A stretch of 64,000 bases of DNA, from contig CM076260.1 of NCBI GenBank assembly GCA_038380795.1, positions 34,878,634-34,942,633 of the forward strand, given 5' to 3'. The notes below the pieces were generated by a model. It worked only from the letters and a program-made list of their open reading frames with translations. It ran no database searches and was not told the origin of the DNA. Shown piece by piece: positions 11,501 through 26,500 of the stretch (positions are counted from its first letter, which is position 1; each line of letters starts with the position of its first letter). Position numbers and translations under genes: made by a program. The stretch comes from Pyrocephalus nanus (taxonomy: Eukaryota; Chordata; Aves; Passeriformes; Tyrannidae).

Positions 11501-14500
11501 GGTAGGCCTATAATGATTATGTTAACCTGTAGGTAAATCTGTTTATAGCTGAATTTTTCAGGCTTTAATTATCGTTGTTGCATAGCAACAGTAATTAGAT
11601 TTCCTCATTTCAGACCTGTGAAGAAACGTTGTTTTATCTCCCTGGAAGTGTAGAAAGAATGCTGAGCCCTTTTACTGGACAGATTTTGTAGCAGAGGTGC
11701 GAGCCTTTAAGGAGCATAAGCTATGTTAATTTCTTGTACTGCTGAATCTGAAGAATGGAAGTTTTCTTGCTGATGGTGACAGTTTTTCCTTATGGAAGAC
11801 AGTTTCTTCCTTTAGGCATTTTATTCCATAGATGATGGGTGTCAGGGAAAAAACTATGACAAGAATTCAGGCATAACTTAATTGGAAGGGGGAGTGAAAA
11901 TAATTTCGTGCACTAGCTGGCTCAGTTTTATGTCTCTGTTAAAACCAGCCTCAGGTTCTTTTACTCCCTAGCTAGGATACATCATGTTCAAATTCTAGGT
12001 AGAAGTCTTAACCCAGCAGGTATCTTCAGACATTAACTGGGGCAAGTGATATGGCATTGTAGGATTGGCATTTCTGTATAATAAGATACCTCTTGTGCCC
12101 TACACAATTGTGTAGCTTGTGTTTCTGCTTGTGAAAAGTCACACTATTTGTTCCAACAATGTCTGCTGTTTGCCTTTTCACTCTCTAATGTGCACTAACC
12201 TTTCTACTGGTTTGGGAGATAAAAGGGGTTGTAGGAATGTTACTCATGTTATTATATTCCACTTTTTTCAGGATTTGTGTATAATGTCACACCATACATG
12301 GAGTATCACCCTGGTGGTGAGGATGAACTAATGAAAGCAGCAGGAACTGATGGTACAGATCTCTTTGATCAGGTGAGAACAACTGGCAATAAATGACGCT
12401 TACTGTATTGTGAAGAATGCATGTTTTCTGATTATTTTTAGGGCATTCCAGTGGAAATGGTAATTTTAACTTATTCAGTCCTAAGGAAAGGCAGTGGGTT
12501 ACTGCTCAGAATGACACATGTGCTGAAAGAGGCATGTAGTTTAAGCTTTGTACCAAAAGACACTAATGAAAATGCCACTTTATGTTGTTGGAATGATGCT
12601 TCAATTAGACCATTTTTTTAGCAGAAATAGCAATAAAGCTAGCAAGAACTTCAGATACCGCCTTCTTAATAAATTGCTATGACTACTCGCTGTAAATTGA
12701 GAGACGTTTTTTCCTCAGAGCTTTCACTTTTTGAAAAATGCTTATGGAATTGTCTATTCACTTGGCAACTGCATTATCAGAAAAAATGCTGGAGGTGCTA
12801 TTAACTGGTTGTGAACAAATCACAAGGTGACAGTTGGTCTCTTCTTCGTTTAGTGTTTCTTTAAATATTTGGGAAAAAAACACTCAGAAAATAAAGAGTT
12901 TGCATCATGGATGTGTTTTCTGCAAGGAATCACTTGCAAATGTGGTGTTTTAAAAGCTGATTCACTGAGTTGGTATTTTTTAGGAACAGGCATTCTTTGA
13001 GTCTCCTTGACTCACTAGGTTTATCTAATAAACTGAGAAAGAGCAGGAAGAAAGCCTCATCTGTTTCTGAAAGGAAATCTGTTACCTCCTTACATGTTGT
13101 GCTTTCATGACTTTATTTGCAAAATGTTTTTAACAATGTAAATAAAGTTGTGATAATGTTTTAGCTTTGAGTTTATTTTTGGTTAGTCCTTTCACAAATG
13201 AAGTGTCAGATTTGGGCGTAATTCTTTGATTTCCATACATATGGAGTTCTTCTCCTTAAAGTTTATCCAGTATGAAATTGTGACCTGGAGTTATGTGGCT
13301 GGGTCATTGTATGATGTCCTTGGAAACAGGACTCTTGACATCAGGAATATTTGGGAAAACTCCTCTAGTTTTTACTAACTGCAGATACGTGCTTGCTGCA
13401 TTTTTTAGTTTGTTTTGTCGTGGGAACGGAAAGCAGTGTTCAGATCCTTAAAATATGCTGTTGGCTTTTATTATTTCTGGCTGTTCCCAGAGGCATTTCT
13501 GATTTCTTCATTGCTTTAGCATTCTGTGTCTTTTGGATGCCGATCTTTTTAAGAGTTTGGTAGGTTGCTAGTGTTTCTCAACTTTTTGTAAAAATTAATG
13601 ATCATTCATAATCCTTCATTTCTTTCTGTTAGTTGTGTATGAGGAAACTGTAACTTGTGGATGGGATTCTTTATCTCATTTCCTTAGGTTGTTCAGTTTG
13701 AAGTTAATTTAAGTCTAGATACCATTCAAATTTGTCATGCAACACTTTGTTTCCTTTTTTCTTCTTGTGATGTTATCCTGGATGCCCTATCAGAATTGGC
13801 TTTTCTGCCATCCATTTCCTCTGCAAGTTCTCCAGTTCTGGTCTGTAAAGCTACTGCTTTTTCTTCACTTTATTTGACTTTCTAAAATAGGTAATTTCCA
13901 AATGATTCAGTGATAGTAAGACGGAAACAAACAGGAATACACCAACTTAGTAAGAAGAGTTTTTGTGTCTAAACTACTATTCTTTATGTTTGTTTCCATC
14001 ATCCCTTTTCCCTTCGCTTGTCTAAACAAGACTAATAACCCTTGTGGTAAAGACAAGGTTTTTATTCTTTTAATTGCATAGCATACATCTTAAAAATGCT
14101 TTTCTGAAGTATATTCTGTAGCTCAAGGTTATGATGTTCTGATACTGCAAAGCATAAATAAATAAATTAAACTATTCTGACTTTGTCATGGTCCTACTTT
14201 TGTACACTTAATGACATGCTATCTGTAATAGAAGTAAAAATAAGTATTGAATGATGCAATAATGTGTTTTAATGTGTTTAAAAAATAATCTGCTAAATTA
14301 ATTATATTAGTCACTGTACAAAAATGAACTTTTCTATTTCAGTGCATAGAACAACATAGTCAGGTTTACAAATTGTGTGAAAACAATATTTTGTTAACAT
14401 AGGTGCATCGTTGGGTCAATTACGAATCAATGCTGAAGGAATGTCTTGTTGGAAGAATGGCCGTCAAGCCTATTGCTGCTCCAAAAGGTGAGTTTTTAAA

Positions 14501-17500
14501 AGAATGAAATATTTTCTATTATGCTTTATTCCAAGTTTATCTGAAAGTTACGAGAAATCCTAAAATATCAGATTTATGAGGAGAGTCTGTTCTTGCAAGG
14601 CTGTTGCATATATTAATTTTTTTTTACAGCAGACAACTGAGGATGAAATGGTTTTATGGATAAAGACTTTTCTAAGTAATGTACTTCTAAGTTTCTTCTT
14701 TTAGTCATTAGAAAACAGGTGTGTGTCTTATGTGTGTGTGTGTGTATAGAAAGAAACTATTTTTCCTCTCCCTCAAGATCTCTCTTCTTCTGATCCCTAG
14801 GGACAAACTGTCATAGGCAGCTCTCATCTTGAAATAACAGTCAGTATTTTCAATCTCATGATTTCAGCAACAGACATATGTCTGGCAAGGTGCATATATA
14901 TTGACATATTTGAATACACTTTATGGACAGTTATCCTTTCCAGAAAGCTTTATTGGGTCCTTTAGTTTGAATTTAATTAGAAAAACTTTTGCTGATACAA
15001 CAAACTCTTCTTTGCCAGGACAGCAAGAAATGTAGTATATTGTCTTAAAATGCTGCTGATGGTTTCCAGAGACTTTAATCTGCAGTATTTCTTTTGGTTT
15101 GTAGGCCACAGCCAAAAACTTCCTATTATCTGGGAAGCAGACACTGTTGCTCAATACTGGCTCTTAGCAAAACTGCCATGAAAACGTAGAAGAATTAATG
15201 GTTGCAACTTTTTTTGTCTGATTTTGTGGCATCCTTCAGTTCACAAATTCAGCCATCTTGTAGCTCTTCAAACTTCTGGGAAAGTGGACTGCCTACTTGT
15301 TTAGTGCTTAGGTCACATCGCCTTAGCAGTTGAGTTCGGTTGAGTTTGATCTGCATATGAAGGGCAAGAGTATTTTCCATCTTGGTGATGCTAAGTAGTT
15401 AATTCCAGTGTGGAACTTCTGAGCTAAATGCTACAAAGTATGTAGAAGCCTGGACAGGATAAATGCTTCATGGAGTTGAGGTGTTACACATACACTACTG
15501 CTACTTTGTCTGCTGAGTTAGAAATTTAAAAGGAAATCTGAATTTTTCTGATTTGATTAATCTAACTTTTCTGCAACTGGAAGGAGTTCTTGTAATAGCC
15601 AGTCAGTAAAACATAAACACATCTTTTCCCCTGGCAGCTATGAAGGTCCATTTTGTGCTGTTCCTTTTTTCTGCTTTGCTTTTTAATAGGACTTTTCTAT
15701 CCATTTTGCTGTAGTAAAATGTACAGGATAAAGGTTGCCAGTTGTTATAAAACCTGTTGCCTGTGTCTCTTTTAGCCATTTGGAAAAATGGAATTTCACT
15801 GATTAAGAATCAAACTGATTACAGAAGCACAAAATCCTTTAGGTTGGAAAAGACCTCCAAGGTTGAGTCCAACCTTTGACCCATCACCAGCTTGTCAACT
15901 AGACCATGGCACTCTGTGCCACATCCAGTCATTTCATGAACACTTTCAGGGATGGTAACTCCACCACATTCCCATTCAAACTTAACGACCCTTTCCATGA
16001 CAAAAGTCTTCCTGATGTCCAACTACAACCTCCCTGGGTGCAGCTTGAGGCCATTTCCTCTTGCCCTGTCATGAGGTGCCTGGGAGAAGAGGCCAACTCT
16101 TACCTGGCTACAACCTCCTGTCAGGTAGTTGAAGAGAGTGATGTCACCCCTGAGCCTCCTTTTCTCCAGGCTGAACAACCCCAGCTCCCTGAGCTGCTCC
16201 TCATCTGACTTACTCTCTAAATCTATCACCAGTTTCATTGCCCTTCCCTGGACACTCTCTAGCACCGGACTTGCTGAAATTCTTCACAGTAAAATTCTCA
16301 AAGTTTATTTTATTCCTCTTCCTCTGTTGAATTATCAAAAAACGTGATTGACTAACTTCACTATTAGCCAGCGATAATTCTAGTCTTGCATCCTTCCAGA
16401 AGACCATATTCTGCAAAGTTTGCATTTGAAAATAGAAGAATAAATTACTAAGTTAAGGTGCACGTTTTTGATTATAGGATTAGATTAAGTGTAGAGGGAA
16501 GACAGGACTTCAAATTAAGGATTACATTGCTTTCTTTTTGTGACAGAGGGTGAGTGTTTGGTAATAGGGCAAATATTGGTATTTATAGATGCTTGGTGCA
16601 GTCTCAATACAGAGTTAGGAAGGTAGATGTAGATTTGTTGGGGCATTGCTGGAAGATTTGTGGTTGTTCAGCTTAGGTTTAGTTTGCTGGAAGATTTGTG
16701 GTTGTTCAGCTAAGGTTTTGTTTCCTATGTTCTGATGGGTTTTTTTGGAAAATGCTGCGATGATTTGCTCACTGAACTGCTTGAGAAAGTTGAAGCTTGT
16801 CTTTGCACAGTTTTTTAAGAAGAAGAGTTTTTTGAAAATGCTAATTAAATGATAGTTAATATTTTGCCAGCTTGTATTTTGGGAATGCTGCTTTATGCTA
16901 TGGTAGTAACTGACAGGAAATTCTGAAGTGTCCCTTCTGTAGTATTACAGTGGATCTGTGCACTGAAACGTGTAGTGTTTGTACATGCTGAGAAGGCCAG
17001 CACAGTACCCAGGTATGTTAGAGATGATTTCTGAATCTCCCTCAGCAAACCTGGACAGCATTAAACTGCTTGCCTTTCCTTCAGGGTACTCAGCTGTGAA
17101 CATTAGCACAGTTTGTTGTCTGGTATTTTTTAATATTGCTAATGTTTTGCATAGACACATGTCAGTATATGTTCCTGTATTACTTCAGTGATTACTTAGT
17201 TTGGGAGTCAAAATACAGGTTGTATTATTGTTAAATCAGTGAAATTAGACTGAGAGCTTTGGTGTCATCCAAGGAAGAGAGGTAAGGCTCTGCCTTCAAT
17301 ATGCCTCACATGGTCTTTAATATTTTAATGCCAATTTTGTGCACTCTATTATAATGTAGTGAAATGAGAGTAGACTTCTGAATACAAAAAATTACCTTTC
17401 ATTAGAAACAAGTTTTTGTGAATGACTTGCTATCCTGGCAGAAAGCTTAAAGTAGTGTATAGCAGAATTTGCAGACAAATATTGCCTCAACCAAGAATTT

Positions 17501-20500
17501 GTGAAGAGTTTTCTTTTTACCTTATAATGGCACAACATGAAAGCCACTGATGAAGGCAATTCTTCATCATCTCTCAAGTAATTTTGCAATACTGTATGCT
17601 TGATGCTTTGTTCTGGGAGCCTTACGTAACTCCTCTCTAGCATTTTTCCTCAAACAGTGTCTGGTGTGATGCAGAGCACTGGGAAGGATTTGGAAGAACA
17701 TATGAGAAACATTCCCACTTTGGTTTTCGTAAAAGGGAGCAGGAAAACCAGATTTGTTTCTCTTTCTTTCCCAAACCTGGCTCTCATAGGAAAGAATATA
17801 AAATGAACCTTCGTATTGGGACATTAAGAAATGTGCAATGTAGAGAAGGGCAGAAAGGGGCCTGGGTGTATCAAGAGGGCTAGTTTCCCCACAAATTTGC
17901 CGTGAACTAAAGGTTATATGACTGAGAGGTGCAGTGCCTTTCTGACAGAGTTGAGCACCTTTATATAAACTGACACTGTAATTCATCCATTCAGTACTTT
18001 TTTTTTCCTGCTAGTGTTTTTTTGAGTTTTTTTTTTTTTATAGTTGCAGCATACTGTAGATTCAATGAAGAATTCAGATACTAATTTGACAAATAAAATT
18101 ATTTGGCAGAGAAAGCTTATAGAAAGATATTATTTTTCTTGTGTTTTTGCCAAGAATTGTGTTTAGATTTCCGAGGGTTGGGATGGTCAGATTCACATTC
18201 TACTATGTGATGTCATGAGGCAAGTGTCATTGGAATTCTTAACAGATTTAGTAAACTGGTAGCTATGAAGTTTATAGTTGTACAGTATAGTCTGTGATGT
18301 TTGTTTTGAAGTGCCAGAATTCTTGCATTTCCTATCTTTCAATGCTGTGTAACTTCTGGCATTTGTAACATACTGTTTTTTCAGTCAGACATAATCTTTT
18401 GGAATGGTAATCAGTGCTGCAATTATTTGTCAATTGCTAGTATCTGAAGTGTCCTGGTCAATCTGTTAGTGTTTTGGAAGGTTTATTTGGAGATTCTTAG
18501 TTTGGCTAATTTCTTCAGCATGATGTGTGCAAGTACTGTGCTGTAACTTCTTAACTGTCCTGCTTGTTGCTTTTTCTTAATGCTTTTAGAGATTTCTTCT
18601 ACTCTGTCTGAAGGGAAGAAGCAGCTCAATGGTAAGTATTCACCTGGAGCAGGATAGGGAATGAATCTTAAACTTACTTGAATATTATCGAATGAGCAGA
18701 GTTTATCCAGACTTCTCTCTGTATTTGAATCAAACTCTGAGGCTCTAGTGAACCATGGAAATTTCAAAAGGCAAAATCCTAATCAGGTATTGTGATTTCT
18801 GTATCTGAAAGTATTGTAAGGCTGCAGTAGAGTAGTGTAGATAAGGGAGGTAAGAAATGAATAAGTAAGTTCAGCTTGTCTGCAAAGTGCTTGGAAGATT
18901 TTCTGCAAAGGTCTTTTCTATCATCTCTCCTGTCTGGTCTCCCATTTGTTTTGTTGCATCAATTTCTTTTCCTTCTTTCAAGGTGCAAAATTATGCTTTT
19001 TCTTTTGAGCTTCATGGAGCTTTTGTCAGTCCATTCTTCAGTCTGTTTGTGTCCCTTTGAACAGTAGCCATAACCGCGTGTGGTTTGGCTGCTTTGCATG
19101 ATTTATTATTGCTCATGTATTTCCTGAATGTAGGACTGTGTGTTCCCTGTAGGTTGCTAATGACAGTATCAGCATTCCCTGTTCCCTAGGGAATGCCAAC
19201 AGTAACTAGCCCCTAGTGGGACTTTGCATGCTGATCACACCTCTTGCGACTGTCAGTTCTACTAATTTTCTATCCAGGTGGTAATCCTCCTGTCAAATCC
19301 AGCTGTTTCCAGTGTGGCTATGAGGATAATATGGGAACCTTTATCACTAGACTTGCTGTCCCATGGGATTGCACAAAGCAGTTCCTAGAACAAGCTGAAG
19401 TTTGCTCCCTTGAGATGTAATTCTGCTGTTCATCTGGTTACCTTAAAATCTTTAATTTCATATCTGCGATCAGCCTTTGGCTTCACCACCAGCTTTCCTT
19501 TATTTATGATCACCATGAGCAGTAGATCACTTTGCTTAATTGGTTCATTGATCACCTGAATCATTGTCTTTTTATTGCAGTGTAATTCTTGTTTTCATGT
19601 AGCGTCTTACACTATTTCAGAATAATTTATAAATAACTTCCTTTGCCGGAATGTTCCATTTTATTGTGGCTGTTCTTATAGTTCTGTTGACCTGCAAAAG
19701 TAAACTGAAGTGTATATGACCATGAATTCCTGTTATCTCTGGGGGCCAGCCTAAGCATATGATGTGTGTCCTCAAGAAAGGCTTAGCCTTTGAGAAGGCT
19801 TTTATCATTAGGTGATTGGTTTTCTTTTGCAATGATCTGACTGCTCTGCCATTTAGCTTCCTTGGCAGCTGCAGATGGTGTGTACTTAGGAGTAATTAAG
19901 GATCAAAGAATAAGTAATTTGACTGAGTTTTAATTGCTTTGGGTTAATTCTCCCATCTGGATGATCAAATATTTTCAACAGATTGGATTGGACCAGAGTG
20001 GCTCTCTTTGTTTTTATCTACTTCCCACATGGTGAAGCCACTCAATTACCGTGTTTAAGGTTGTAGTCATACTACAGAACTTACTGGCAATTAGAAGATA
20101 GTAATCTGGGTAACTGAGAATTCACGTGCTAATTATTTTATGCATAGCCATTTCAAGTTTGCAAGGTTTGCCTTTGAATGGGCTTGGAACTAGCACTGAA
20201 CAGCTGTTCAGTCTGCAGCTTCCTCTGTCATTATTCTATTCAACTTCTTTGTGTTAAAATTGATGAAGGGTTGCAGTTGCTTTTATCTATCTCTGTGCTC
20301 AAGTGTTTGCCAAATATGTTCAGTTCCTATTATGCCTGAGATTAGTACAGTTGACATTTTGGAAGACTGACCAACTGTTGCCTCCTAGCAAAGGCCTTTT
20401 CAGATTTCACATAGTTTTGTGAAGTTTAATACTTAGAGTAGCTGAATTCTGTGAAAATTCCTAACAAAGTGCTAAGTAGAAAGATTAAGGTTGATATCTT

Positions 20501-23500
20501 GGCTTAACTGACTAATGTGAAATTTTACTTGCGAATTAAGTTAGATCATACATCCCAAATTGAATTTTTTCATCTGAATTGTATAAACAAATAGTTCTGT
20601 TAAAGGAAATTTGTTCAGATAACCTTGTGCTTCACTTTCACAAAGTATAAAAGCACAAGGTAGTAACAGGTGAAACTGCGATCAAGCCACATCTACCGTA
20701 AGGGCTGCAGACACAGCTACTGTGGTGTATGAAACTCCTGATTTCTGAGGTAGAACTTAATTTTCTAGGACCCTCCTCTCCAAGAGAAAATGCTGAATAA
20801 AAACTAAATTTAAAAAGTACATGGTTGTTTTTGGCTGCCTGTAGAAATAAAGCCATTAAATATTATTCAGGGATATTTAGAACATTCAGTTAAAAAAAAA
20901 AAAAAAAAAGCCAAAGCCCCAAACAGATCTGATGAGTATTTCTATTAAGCAAGCATCCCAGTAGCTATTTTACTGACTGTCTGCTCTTTGTAGGTATGCT
21001 TCCTGAGAAGAAAGTACTAGCTTCTTCTGCTAAAGACTTAACTCCGAGGTAAGCCTTTGTCTTTCATGGGCTGTTGAGCATTTTATTTAATAATTCTGTG
21101 CAATTCTTAGTACATGCAGGCAACTTCTTCGATGGTTAGCTCTGGATGTTTCAGCTAAATGAGTATATTGTTACCGTCATCTCAGAAGTAGTAAAGTTGA
21201 GGTTCATGTTTAAACAACTTGCCAAAGGTCACATAGGCAGATGATTATTCTTGCCCTTCTTAGTTGATTTCTAACACTTGTGCCTCCTTAGATTGTATAA
21301 AAGTGTATGACTTATATTCACAGACTCCTCAGGTTTGCTTTTTGAGGAAACTTCCAGAAAGTTATTCCAGCTGGGCTGATTACTTTTTTGACTTTAGTTA
21401 ATTTGTCCATAGATGCACATATTGCCATGCCTTGAAAATGTGCTTCGTTTCAAGATGGAATATAGTAAAATATGATAGTTGTATTCAAGTTTCTACAATA
21501 TGCAAAGCGAAGCAGGCCCTAAAATCTCATTGTATTACTCCTGCTGTTGTCACTGAGGTATCATTTTACTCCATGATGCCTTGAGTCAGCACGGTTCAGT
21601 TTCTCACCTGACTTGAATATCTCCTCTGAGTGTGTCATCTCTGGGCTAGTTACATGCAGTCAGAAAATGTTCTGGTTTGTGAACAGCTGGAGTGTGGTTT
21701 ATCTTCTGAAGTGCTCCCCACACCTTGCTGCCTTTCTTCCCACATGTGTCTGGCATATTCTGGATGTGACTGGAAGGTGTGCAGCCTAGAATGGCTGTCA
21801 GGAATGTTTGCCGGAGGGATCATCCTCCCTCATTGCCTGCTTTTCTGGTCCAGTAGTCCAAACAGTAGATAGAAGTTACTTCCTTAATTGTGTAAAAGCC
21901 AAAAAGTTAATTGTATAAAGCCATACAAATAATTAGCATCTGAAGGCTTTCTTTTTTTTTTACCTTACCTGGATTTATTACAAGGTTTGGACAGCATGGG
22001 AACATAGGAATGAATGTAAAATCTAGGTTGGGGGAGATGAAGGGAGATCTCTAACTCTTGGAAGCCACCCTGCCTATTTAATGCTTTTGTCTGGAGTCAA
22101 GATTTTAATCATCTCCTAAGGAAGGTTCATATACTGCAAAGAGGGTGCATGTGCTTTTTAAGTAAAACTAATGGCATATAATTTTAACTTCAATTTGCTA
22201 ACTACCAGGATGCATAATTAGACTTTTACTTTAGTAATGTTTTTAAAATTACTGGCTTTGGACTTATCTCTTCAAAAATAGTAAGTAATGTGTTTGGCTT
22301 GTAAATTCATGAAAGATGCTCTTCTTGAAGACTTGAATTTAAATATGTCTTAATATACCCAAAGAAATTATATATTTTTTTTGTTATTGTCTTTTCTATT
22401 TTACAGTTATGATTGGTTCCAAACAGATAGTTTGATCACTGTTGTCATATATACTAAGCAGAAGGTAAGTGTATTTTATGAAAAGGAGAATTACAAAATC
22501 CAGTTGTGATCTAGCTTGAATTCTGGGAGAGCTGTATAAAAATTATGTTGTTTTTTTTCCCCCTTGACTATGAAAGGATATGAATGCAGAGTTGGTGATA
22601 GTTGACTGTCAAGACGAACGATTAAGGGGGGAGATCATCATGGATGACTATTCATATCTTGTAGAAGTTGGTAGGTATTGTAATTTTGCAGTTGCAAGTA
22701 CTGAATTTTCATTCTGCTTTATGCAGACCCTCTCATTAGACCATATGCATTTTACATGTACTGTTTAATATTTTATTCCTTTTTCATTTAAGATGATTAA
22801 AGTACCTTGATGTAAATGAATTACATTGTGTATCAACTCACATCTTCATTTGTTAAACATGTACAAATGTTTTTACATGTGGACTAAAGTGAAGTAAGAA
22901 ATTGATTTTAAAGTTTTGTACAATTTTTCTTCAAGTGTGTTATTTATGGTTATTAAAATGGTCTTATTCAAAAGTACAAGTGCAATAATTCACATAAATG
23001 AAGATTAGTAGCTTTATATGAGCCATAGTTAAAAGTAATGGGAAAAATGGTGCCTTTATGTATGAGGTCTGTAAAAGTTATGAGTAAAATTTTAAGGCCA
23101 AATAAAGATGCATAGGTTTCTAGGCTCATTAGTTCACTCAATATTCCTAGACTTACAGTGTAGGTGTGTACATATGTGTGTGTGTGTGTAAAATGATGAC
23201 TAGAATATAATTTTATTATTACTTGACACAGAATTTGTTTGTCTTTATTTCAGACTTGGCTCATGCAGTTTCAGAAGAAGTGACTGGTAATTTCTGTCTC
23301 TTGCAGCACTTCTGTATCTCTTCTAGGACAGTCCAGTAGGAGTTGAACTTCAGTAATCCTTGTGGCTCCCTTCCAAGTCACGATATTCTGTGATTCTAAT
23401 ATCAAAATGTGGAACTTCAGTTTATTTTTCTGACTCTTTGGATACTTTACAGTTTTACTTACCACCAGGTCCTGACACAGTCAATCAAACCATGCCATAA

Positions 23501-26500
23501 CACTAAATAGTTGGGTTTTTTTAATTATGGCATTTGGCCCTGTGAAAGTAGTAAGCTGATAGTGCTCTGATCCCTCTGAATATGACTAAATGTTAAAATA
23601 GTTAGAAGTTAGTTCTGTTGTGTATTTGTAAACTGTTCTTTTCTGAGACTGGGATTTTCTTGTATTTAATTATTCATTCAAATGACCTTGAAAAGAAAGT
23701 ATTAGGTAGTGGTAGTTACCAGTTTCCAGTACACGAGGAGTCTCAGTTCATGAGCATTTTTCTTGACCAGATGGGCTGTGAAGCTGTCCTAGTTCCACAG
23801 TCTATTTAGCAAATAAAGTATATTACTTATGCATATTAAATTAGTGCTTGATGTTTCAATTGCACTCTGAAACATTATAGAGTAATAGCTAGAAGTATAT
23901 TTAATTTGATATTTTAATTTAATGAATTAACTACCTGTGTCTTGAGAAATTTCTCCTAAATTCTTCTAAAAGTTAGTTATAACTGAGTGATTTTTTTTTA
24001 CAAAGTGTAACTAAAAGTAACAATGTGAAACCTTTTCTCTTTTAGTAAATATTGCTGAAAAAATAGGAAAAGTAGAGATTATCTTAAAGAAAAAGGATAA
24101 CATTCATTGGAAAATGCTGGGACAGCCCTGGGGATGTCATAATACATTTATCAAACGCACAGACAGAGGTAAGCAATTTCGTGGCCAAGTTACCAACTGT
24201 TTTCTGACTTCTTGGGGCTTGTTAATCATTTAGTTTCTTTCAGGATTTTCTGTTTCTGTAGTTGTACCTTCATTTCTTTCATGATTGATGTCTGATCTTG
24301 TTGAAAACTACTCAGGAGTTCCCCTTGAAAGGGTTCAACTTAGAGGTATTTTTCTTCCTTGCTTTGGTTTGTTGGTTTGTTTTGTCCCACGCTGGAGATG
24401 ATGGTCTTTCAGGCTTGTGGAAAGACTGGAAGAACTTAATAATGTAAGGTGAAGACTGCTTGAGTGTTGTTCCACCTCATGGCTACCTGTGCGCTTTCCT
24501 TTCTATGAATATGAGGGACAGTGCATAGATTTGTATCAATCATTATGGAAGTGACTGAAATGAAGGATCAAAACCCTTCATTTCCAATTGTTTCTATAGA
24601 TATGGTAACATCTTTCAACATAATGTTGTTCCAGCACGCTGCATCTTTGTAGTTTGATCTATTGACTTCAAGCCACGTATAGGTATTAAAGCCAGCTCTG
24701 AATAAGCTGATGTGTCTGCAAGAAGCAGTAGATGATATGTTTGAGTTTACTTTGTGGTAACAGAATAGTATGAACTTGTTGCAGCACCAAAATATATTAT
24801 AGTGATCAGTGGGGTTTTGGTTCTTTTCACCTAAATTAAAAATTTCTGCACAATTGCGTTATGTAATATAAGCACTGATATTATTGCAAGTTGCCCAGCT
24901 TCTCAAAAGCCTTCTTGGCCCTCATGCTTAGAAATGGACTGTTTGATATTAGTCTGCCCGATTACGAGTGAAAGCAAAGCTGTACATTTTTTAAGAGCTA
25001 ATCACATGTTGATCCCCATGTTGTACATCTCCTACTGCCTCTGTTATGCTACGTAGGCCTTCAAAGTCGAGATTACTGTGGTACAGAAAGGAAGGCTGCG
25101 TAAAAGCACATCTCTCTAACAACCTTTAGCTTATGTAGTATGTAATTTTCCTTATGAGAGTTTCAGAAACTGTTGTCATTCACTTTAGTATTAGATTTTT
25201 CAATATAATCCTCTGTATTTAAGGACTTACAGACTGATATAATATGTTGTCCACTGTCCATTGCTCATTTCCTCCTGCCTTATCGCTTTCCAAAAAAAAA
25301 GAGAAAATAATCTAAAAGAACAAGAGCCATAGAATAGGGTGACTTTGCAAATGAGGAAGGTGTGGATGATTGGATGCAATTGACAAAAATGCATATTGAG
25401 CATTTATAACCAATGCTTTCTAGATTCTTTATTTTGCATTTTTTTTCCTAGGAAGTCAATCTCCAACATAATATTTGTCCTGTAATGCAGAGGACTTTTA
25501 TAAGGTATAAAATACCTTTTATAAAATTTATATAAATTATAAGGTATAAGATCTTTTATATAATTTATAATATACTTTATTATATATCAGTGACCGAGTT
25601 CACATCAGCTTAAATTGAATCTTCAGAAAAATTAAAGGGCTTGCTGAGCCTAGGTTTCTTCAGTTTCACAATTAAAAAGGTGATGAATCTACCAAATAAA
25701 GTGGTATCTATGGCTCTTTAATCCCTGCTCCAGAAACTTTTATTCTGCAGTTTTTTCATTTTAAAACCTCCAAATTTAAAATTGAGGATACCAGAGGGTT
25801 TATAGAAGAAGAATGCTCAAGCCTATATGTCTTTCCTTCATTCCAATCCTGTGCTTTCAGCTCAGCCATAAAATCTACATGTAGGCTTCTGTTTATTCAG
25901 TGTAGTGTTAAGTAGACAGTCTGCTTTTCTGCTTAGAATTGTGCTCCCTTACACTAAATTGCAGAATTTTAATTTTTGCTTCCGCTTCTGTGGAAGCAAA
26001 ATAATGTTGTGGGTGAAGAAACTCTGACTCTTGACTGTTTTATAGAAAATTGATGTCTTTACTCCAAGACTGGGTTGCTGCCAGGAGTGATGGGCAGCCA
26101 CCTTCCTTCAACTGTGTGGTCTAATCTTCATTAGGTTGGCACTAACAGTACTTGAGGCTCTGTAATGAAATAACCTGAACAAAACAAGGATTAACATTCA
26201 GCTGGCTGATGGACACTGTTGGGTGATACATGCTTGCTGGAAGTGGGTTGGAAACCTTCCACTTGAAATGGAGGGGCAGCAGAGGGATTCAGCTTTTGTA
26301 CTTCAAAACTCTCTATTCCAAGTGAGTAGGCTAATGTTGCTGCTTTAGCATATCTAGCATTATGACTAACAAGTAAGAAATAAGGATTGTCTTTGAAGTT
26401 TTATCATTGAAGAAAAGCAAAGAACATAATTCAAGGAAAAATGCTTAAATTAAACTCCCTTTCATGACAAGGAAGAATACAGTAGGCAAAAGGCTGATAC

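Noticed and set aside
15906..16265. Open frames on both strands in intron 4
   Set aside because: They lie entirely within a truncated CR1 element; the protein-like text is non-coding CR1 3' sequence.
20892..20930. Poly-A run as the tail of a processed pseudogene
   Set aside because: No gene-like sequence precedes it and no target-site duplication was found.
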